Source of the DNA: Arenibacter catalasegens | Lineage (GTDB): Bacteria > Bacteroidota > Bacteroidia > Flavobacteriales > Flavobacteriaceae | Assembly (NCBI RefSeq): GCF_002909235.1 | Contig: NZ_PHQQ01000011.1 | Span: 62,001-126,000, forward strand | Direction: 5' to 3' | Length of the DNA: 64,000 bases | In this document: in pieces, positions 62,780-64,000 of the stretch | How positions within the stretch are numbered: position 1 is the first letter of the stretch | Layout: the number at the start of each line of letters is the position of its first letter | Notes under the pieces: model-generated | Databases searched by the model: none | What the model saw: the letters and a program-made list of their open reading frames with translations, nothing else | What the model was told of the DNA's origin: nothing | Position numbers and translations under genes: made by a program

Positions 62780-62818
62780 ATAGTTTTACTATTATTTATA
62801 AAAGTATTTGTATATTTG
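62780..62818 (+). promoter_or_regulatory. Promoter and palindrome before the Balon-like gene
   Basis: The palindrome ATAGT-TTT-ACTAT (62780-62792) lies 31 bases before a perfect -7 element TATATTTG (62811-62818), as in front of the universal stress gene. It covers the -33 region and would block polymerase if bound by a TetR dimer. A 20-codon frame at 62850-62912 ('MKTILPFVQLKSNLFRLIEF') lies in the leader and may be a leader peptide. Confidence 0.65.
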
Positions 62819-62971
62819 TAATCAATAATTAAAAGTTAAATAAGGAAAAATGAAAACCATATTACCATTTGTCCAACTAAAAAGTAACCTTTTTCGATTA
62901 ATAGAGTTTTAAGGGTGGTCAAAGCAATGTGTTAGCACCAAATTAATCGAAACAATAAATTTTTCATAAAT

Positions 62972-64000
62972 ATGAACATAACATTAAAAGAACTCAAAGA
63001 CATTTATGCGGAAAGCTGTATAACCATTATTTTAAATACACATAGAACAAGACCTGACAACGAAAAGGACTCAATAACCTTAAAAAATCTCTGCAAGCGA
63101 GCAGAAGAAAGGTTATTGGCTGATGAGAGCAAAAGGGATGCTGAAAAACTGATACAGCGAATACAGGAATTGGCATCCCAAATAGACCATAGACAGAACT
63201 TGGAGAGCTTGGTTTTATTTGTAAACGAAGACATTGCTGAATACATACGCTTGCCCCTTAAAGTAGAAGACCGTGTGGTGATAGACCACACCTTTGCCAC
63301 GAGAGATTTGGTTAGGTCTATGCATCAAGCGGCAAACTATTTTATTCTTGTGTTAAGCCAACAAAAAGTCAGGCTCATAGAGGCTTTCAATAATAGGGTT
63401 GTAAAGGAATATGATGATATTTTTCCTATGGAAAACACCCAGTTTTATTCCACCAATAAAGCTGAACTATCTAATGCAAGTAGGCAGACCAGTTTGATTG
63501 CCGAATTTTTTAATAGAGTTGATAAAGAAGTAAACAAGGTGCGAAAAGAAAACTCACTTCCGGTACTTATTTGTTCCGAACAAAGTAGTTATCACGAATA
63601 CCTAAAGATAGCCGATCAAATGCAAGGGGTTTTCGATATATTTTTGAACAAAAACAGATTGGATGAAAAAGCCCATCATATAGTAAAAGACGCTTGGAAA
63701 ATAGTTAAAGAGCATCTCATTAATAGAAACAATGACCAAAAACAAGCATTGATAATGGCAGTAAGCATTGGTAAGTATTTAAGCGATGTTAATGACATTC
63801 ACAGGGCAATTATTGAAGGAAGGGTACAAACCTTATTTATAGAAGAAGGATTGTTCCAACCAGGCATAATGGAAAGCAGTACAATCAACTTTGTTTCAGA
63901 AGAAGAACGAACCAAAAAAGCTGTAACAGACGATATTTATGACGAGCTGATTGAAACCAATATGAATTATGGAGGCAATACGGTTTTTCTGCCAAAAGGC
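62972..64000 (+). CDS. Balon/baeRF-like ribosome-associated protein (partial)
   Basis: The frame runs from ATG 62972 to the right edge without a stop (343 codons so far). It starts 'MNITLKELKDIYAESCITIILNTHRTRPDNEKDSITLKNLCKRAEERLLAD', where 'THRTRPDNEKDSITLKNL' is the pattern I know from bacterial homologues of archaeal/eukaryotic release factor 1 (baeRF, including the Balon type, AOC03_06830 family). Later blocks are 'LVLFVNEDIAEYIRLP' and 'NYFILVLSQQKVRLIEAFNNRVVKEY'. Balon binds the ribosomal A site during hibernation. The promoter is shared in design with the universal stress gene, which fits a dormancy role. The C-terminal domain is outside the window. Confidence 0.8.
   Translation, partial: MNITLKELKDIYAESCITIILNTHRTRPDNEKDSITLKNLCKRAEERLLADESKRDAEKLIQRIQELASQIDHRQNLESLVLFVNEDIAEYIRLPLKVEDRVVIDHTFATRDLVRSMHQAANYFILVLSQQKVRLIEAFNNRVVKEYDDIFPMENTQFYSTNKAELSNASRQTSLIAEFFNRVDKEVNKVRKENSLPVLICSEQSSYHEYLKIADQMQGVFDIFLNKNRLDEKAHHIVKDAWKIVKEHLINRNNDQKQALIMAVSIGKYLSDVNDIHRAIIEGRVQTLFIEEGLFQPGIMESSTINFVSEEERTKKAVTDDIYDELIETNMNYGGNTVFLPKG

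Overview
The window looks like chromosomal DNA of a marine Flavobacteriaceae member (Bacteroidota), in the range of Maribacter, Zobellia or Arenibacter. The reasons are low GC, many lipoproteins whose signal peptide ends in a short 'SC' or 'AC' lipobox, a TamL/TamB pair, a hybrid two-component regulator with beta-propeller sensor, TIGR04283 and DUF547 genes, TTG starts, and promoters with the Bacteroidota -7 element TAnnTTTG. I cannot name the genus from sequence alone.

Layout. 1-3 kb: small stress and membrane genes (DUF302, lmo0937-type, AI-2E permease, CsbD) and a Flavo-1-like structured RNA. 3-10.5 kb: tamL and tamB for outer-membrane assembly. 11-17.4 kb: housekeeping and envelope genes (DUF808, an exported HELGH protein, a barrel protein, ATP-grasp, NRDE, DinB, LysE, YceI, OB-fold). 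17.7-22 kb: ECF sigma factor with a small zinc-finger-like partner, DUF2652, a barrel protein and a DUF3179 lipoprotein. 22-27 kb: glycosyltransferase and DUF547, an epimerase-type YjeF protein, and a Rieske/glutamate-synthase fusion. 27-34 kb: a sucrose-phosphorolysis locus (LacI regulator with two perfect operators, MFS carrier, fructokinase-like kinase, GH13_18 phosphorylase), followed by a GAF histidine kinase.

35.4-49.8 kb: the most unusual region. Fourteen genes run on the minus strand: a hybrid sensor/AraC regulator, an OmpA protein, a small lipoprotein, a DUF4870 membrane protein, a lipoprotein with a CHAT/caspase-like His-Cys dyad, then nine exported or membrane proteins. Eight of those nine form a duplicated module made of three home-grown families, called K, S and L below. 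I know no described system with this composition. It is my candidate for a new envelope system, probably one that senses and processes something at the cell surface.

50-64 kb: an accessory island. It starts with an intact tRNA-Arg and the anticodon-loop-to-3'-end part of a tRNA-Asp. Each is followed by a terminator and a tandem 11-bp TTGCAC repeat. The island holds a carbonic anhydrase, DUF2490 and SulP set (probably bicarbonate uptake), two paralogous TetR regulators, a tandem universal stress protein, and a Balon/baeRF-like ribosome-associated protein that runs off the right edge. It is decaying: it contains a frameshifted antiporter, a universal-stress-like ghost with two stops, a DUF2490 C-terminal scar, an inserted IS256-family element and an integrase with two damaging changes. 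A shared ATAGTnTnACT motif lies at three promoters in the island and suggests one stress regulon under the TetR paralogs.
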